Source: QNZT01 sp964651755
GTDB taxonomy: Bacteria; Campylobacterota; Campylobacteria; Campylobacterales; QNZT01
Assembly: GCA_964651755.1 (NCBI GenBank)
Contig: CAZYZD010000097.1
Coordinates: 1 to 7,205, forward strand
Reading direction: 5' to 3'
Length of the DNA stretch: 7,205 nucleotides
Shown here: piece by piece, positions 5,337 through 7,205 of the stretch
Layout: each line of letters opens with the position of its first letter
Numbering within the stretch: position 1 is the stretch's first letter
Made by a program: the position numbers and the translations under genes
Notes under the pieces: generated by a model
What the model saw: the letters and a program-made list of their open reading frames with translations, nothing else
Database searches by the model: none
Told to the model about the DNA's origin: nothing

Positions 5337-6457
5337 AAAAAGAGATTGTGATCATCGGGGCGGGCGCCAGCGGTTTGATGGCATCGGGAAGATACAGAGA
5401 CAGAGATATCGCACTCATAGAAGCCAATCCGAAAGTTGGGCAGAAGATCGCCATCTCCGGCGGTGGAAAATGCAATATTACCAACAAGTATGTTACCCCG
5501 CAACACTATCTTGGCGATTCTGCTTTTGTACATGAAGTGTTACGCAGCTATGGTCCAAAAGAGTTGCTTGCAGATTTGAAAGCGGCGGGATTGAAACCTG
5601 TTTTGCGCAAAGAGAATCAATATTTCTGCCCTGGAAGTGCTGTTGAACTGGTAAATGTTCTGGCAAAGGCATCACAGGGTGTTTCTCTTTTTATGACTGA
5701 GAGAGTAGTGCAGGTGACCAGAGAGAAAGCATTTGTCATCAAAACAGACAAGAATCTATTTCATGCCCAAAAAGTGGTATTTGCCAGCGGCGGGCTGAGT
5801 TTTCCGCGAATCGGTGCCAGTGATATCGCTTTTCAGACAGCTGCGGATTTCGGGCATCGTATCATTCCTCCCAAACCCGCACTGGTGGGGTTTACACTTC
5901 AGAAAGAGCAGTTCTGGATGAAATCACTCAGCGGTATCTCCCTGCCTGTCAGTGTGCGTGTCGGGCAGAAGCGTATTGACGGGGATCTGCTTTTTGCCCA
6001 TCGTGGTATCAGTGGACCAGCTGTTTTAAATACATCGCTTTACTGGGAGAAGGGGAGTATTGAAATCGATTTTATTCCCCGCCTGAAACTTGAGAAGCGT
6101 TTTTTCCAAAGCAGAAAACAGATCTCTACCGCCCTCGGTGTTCCCAAACGCTTTGCCAAAGCATTTCTGGAAGCAGCGGGTCTCAAAGATCAGCCTCTGG
6201 AGCGTATGAGTCAGGAGGAGATTGACAAACTGAGAGAGATTAAATCTTATACCTTTGCGCCTGCGGGAAATTTCGGTTTTTCCAAAGCGGAAGTGACCAA
6301 AGGCGGCATCTGTACCGATGAGATCGATCCCGAAACGATGATGAGCAGAAAATGTGAAGGACTCTACTTTCTGGGGGAGGCTTTGGATGTGACCGGGGAG
6401 CTGGGCGGATACAATTTTCAGTGGGCATTTGCGACAGCACAGAGATTAAAGTTGTAA
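5330..6457 (+). CDS. HI0933/YhiN/BaiN-family FAD flavoprotein (paralogue 2)
   Basis: A 375-residue cytoplasmic FAD oxidoreductase of COG2081/TIGR00275. The dinucleotide motif GAGASG is at 10-15, E31 would bind the FAD ribose, and the family block VGQKIAISGGGKCNITN follows directly. The centre contains FASGGLSFPRIGASD and DGDLLFAHRGISGPAVL, and the C-terminal FAD block is GEALDVTGELGGYNFQWAFATA. These motifs are closer to the usual family consensus than those of the paralogue at 326 (SGGLSFPRIG against TGSAAMPTLG), so this may be the ancestral-type copy. The substrate is unknown. The ATG overlaps the NlpC/P60 stop by 7 bp in a different frame, and GGGAAAG lies about 9 nt upstream inside that gene, which points to translational coupling. 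A 12-bp gap follows before the DUF2461 gene. Confidence 0.92.
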   Translation: MVKKEIVIIGAGASGLMASGRYRDRDIALIEANPKVGQKIAISGGGKCNITNKYVTPQHYLGDSAFVHEVLRSYGPKELLADLKAAGLKPVLRKENQYFCPGSAVELVNVLAKASQGVSLFMTERVVQVTREKAFVIKTDKNLFHAQKVVFASGGLSFPRIGASDIAFQTAADFGHRIIPPKPALVGFTLQKEQFWMKSLSGISLPVSVRVGQKRIDGDLLFAHRGISGPAVLNTSLYWEKGSIEIDFIPRLKLEKRFFQSRKQISTALGVPKRFAKAFLEAAGLKDQPLERMSQEEIDKLREIKSYTFAPAGNFGFSKAEVTKGGICTDEIDPETMMSRKCEGLYFLGEALDVTGELGGYNFQWAFATAQRLKL

Positions 6458-6469
6458 AAAGGCGGGGTG

Positions 6470-7150
6470 ATGGTATTTGACGGTTTTTCTAAAGAGGCAT
6501 TGGTTTTTTTGCAGGAGATACGCGAAAACAATACCAAAGCGTGGTTTGAAGCGAACAGAGAGCGGTACGAACAGCTGATACTCGAACCAAGCAGGGCATA
6601 TGTAACTGAGATGGGCGAACACTTGATGGCACTTGTCCCGACCATCAATGCCGTACCGAAAATCAATGCTTCTCTTTTCCGTATCTACCGGGATATCCGA
6701 TTTCGCAAAGATAAAACACCCATCAAAAGCAAAATCGGCATCATCTTCTGGCAGGGCGGCGGCAAAAGAATGCAAAGCAGCTCTTTTTATATGCATTTTG
6801 ATCCTGAAACAGTTTTCTTTTCCGTCGGAATACGCGGTTTTTCAGATGAAACACTGAAAAAGTACCGCAGTTATATCCGGGAAGAGCAACACAGAGAGGA
6901 TTTGCACGAGATTATGAAAAAACTCTCCCAAAAAGGCTACCTCTTGCCGGAGCCAAAATACAAACGCCTCCCTCAGGGGTTTGACAAAGATATCTCCCAC
7001 CCTGAACTCACCCGTTATGCAAGTATGTACGCCTACAAAGAGATACCCCACCCGCCGCAATTTTTCACAGCCCAACTGTGTGATTTCGCGTATGACCTCT
7101 ACGAAGAGATGATGCCCATGCAGGAGTGGGTGTATAAGATGACGGTATGA
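6470..7150 (+). CDS. DUF2461 (TIGR02453) domain protein
   Basis: A 226-residue soluble protein covering the full DUF2461/TIGR02453 family, which is widespread in bacteria and has no established function that I know of. The N-terminal block FSKEALVFLQEIRENNTKAW and FEANRERYE (6-34) matches the family opening. The signature FRIYRDIRFRKDKTP is at 70-84. The middle contains SSFYMHFDPE, a beta segment typical of these proteins. There is no signal peptide or membrane helix. GTG at 6467 and ATG at 6470 are adjacent in-frame starts. I chose the ATG because it lies 7 nt after AAGG (6459-6462), a better spacing than the 4 nt for GTG. It is the third gene of the plus-strand operon and the last before the hairpin pair. 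Confidence 0.88.
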   Translation: MVFDGFSKEALVFLQEIRENNTKAWFEANRERYEQLILEPSRAYVTEMGEHLMALVPTINAVPKINASLFRIYRDIRFRKDKTPIKSKIGIIFWQGGGKRMQSSSFYMHFDPETVFFSVGIRGFSDETLKKYRSYIREEQHREDLHEIMKKLSQKGYLLPEPKYKRLPQGFDKDISHPELTRYASMYAYKEIPHPPQFFTAQLCDFAYDLYEEMMPMQEWVYKMTV

Positions 7151-7161
7151 TAGTAATGGAG

Positions 7162-7205
7162 GCAATGCTTCAGCTTTGCACCAAGGTACCGCACTGAAGT
7201 ACGGT
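7162..7205. repeat. Paired imperfect hairpins with complementary loops, at the window edge
   Basis: Two 18-nt fold-backs with the same plan lie 11 bp after the DUF2461 stop. Hairpin A (7162-7179) is GCAA, a T/T mismatch, GC, loop TTCA, GC, T, TTGC. Hairpin B (7188-7205) is ACCG, a C/A mismatch, AC, loop TGAA, GT, A, CGGT. Each has 4 bp, a one-base mismatch, 2 bp and a four-base loop. The loops TTCA and TGAA are reverse complements; with one flanking base on each side this becomes CTTCAG and CTGAAG. The 8-bp spacer ACCAAGGT is itself ACC-AA-GGT. Hairpin B may extend beyond the window. No T-run is visible, so a simple intrinsic terminator is not supported. The design resembles dispersed palindromic intergenic elements (REP/BIME-like). 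Confidence 0.5.

Noticed and set aside
7167..7197. A mini open frame starting ATGCTTCAG just after a GGAGG-like sequence near the window end.
   Set aside because: It would encode about 10 residues and stops at once, and the sequence is better explained by the paired hairpins.

Overview
The window looks like chromosomal DNA from a Campylobacterota (epsilonproteobacterial) organism, probably a free-living Sulfurimonas/Sulfurovum-type lineage. The evidence is the partial outer-membrane protein at the left edge, whose EHPVPVLPNIR signature fits the family I know as TIGR04219, typical of that group. Promoters with a good -10 box and no clear -35 box, and the AT-rich intergenic spacers, also fit. 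No taxonomic search was possible, so this is a judgement from family resemblance. There are no tRNA, rRNA, CRISPR or insertion-sequence features. No stretch over 300 bases lacks a gene.

Layout, left to right. (1) Positions 1-232, minus strand: the N-terminal part of an exported beta-barrel protein, cut off by the window edge. (2) A 93-bp divergent spacer (233-325) with a -10 box for each direction and a perfect 12-bp palindrome. (3) 326-1555, plus strand: an HI0933/YhiN/BaiN-type FAD flavoprotein (COG2081). Its 3' end overlaps a minus-strand gene tail to tail by 46 bp. (4) 4726-1510, minus strand: four genes read in the order vWA-domain exported protein, small polytopic membrane protein, lipoprotein, and a small HPt-like protein. 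The first two are 2 bp apart and the last two 17 bp apart. A 126-bp spacer separates the pairs. (5) A 61-bp divergent spacer (4727-4787) with back-to-back TATAAT boxes. (6) 4788-7150, plus strand: a tight three-gene operon of an NlpC/P60 cell-wall peptidase, a second COG2081 flavoprotein (7-bp overlap) and a DUF2461 protein (12-bp gap). (7) 7162-7205: two small hairpins of the same shape with complementary loops, running to the window end.

How the genes may fit together. Five products (OMP, vWA protein, small membrane protein, lipoprotein, NlpC/P60 peptidase) are predicted to act in the envelope, so the minus-strand set and the divergent peptidase could share an envelope-related role. That is inference from adjacency; none of the minus-strand products has a known substrate. 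The two flavoproteins are diverged members of one family and probably act on different substrates.

The most unusual points are: two plus-strand genes whose start codon lies exactly where transcription should begin (leaderless mRNAs); an A10 tract immediately after one of those start codons; an HPt protein that keeps the phospho-acceptor His but has lost the following Lys-Gly; and the paired hairpins at the right edge.
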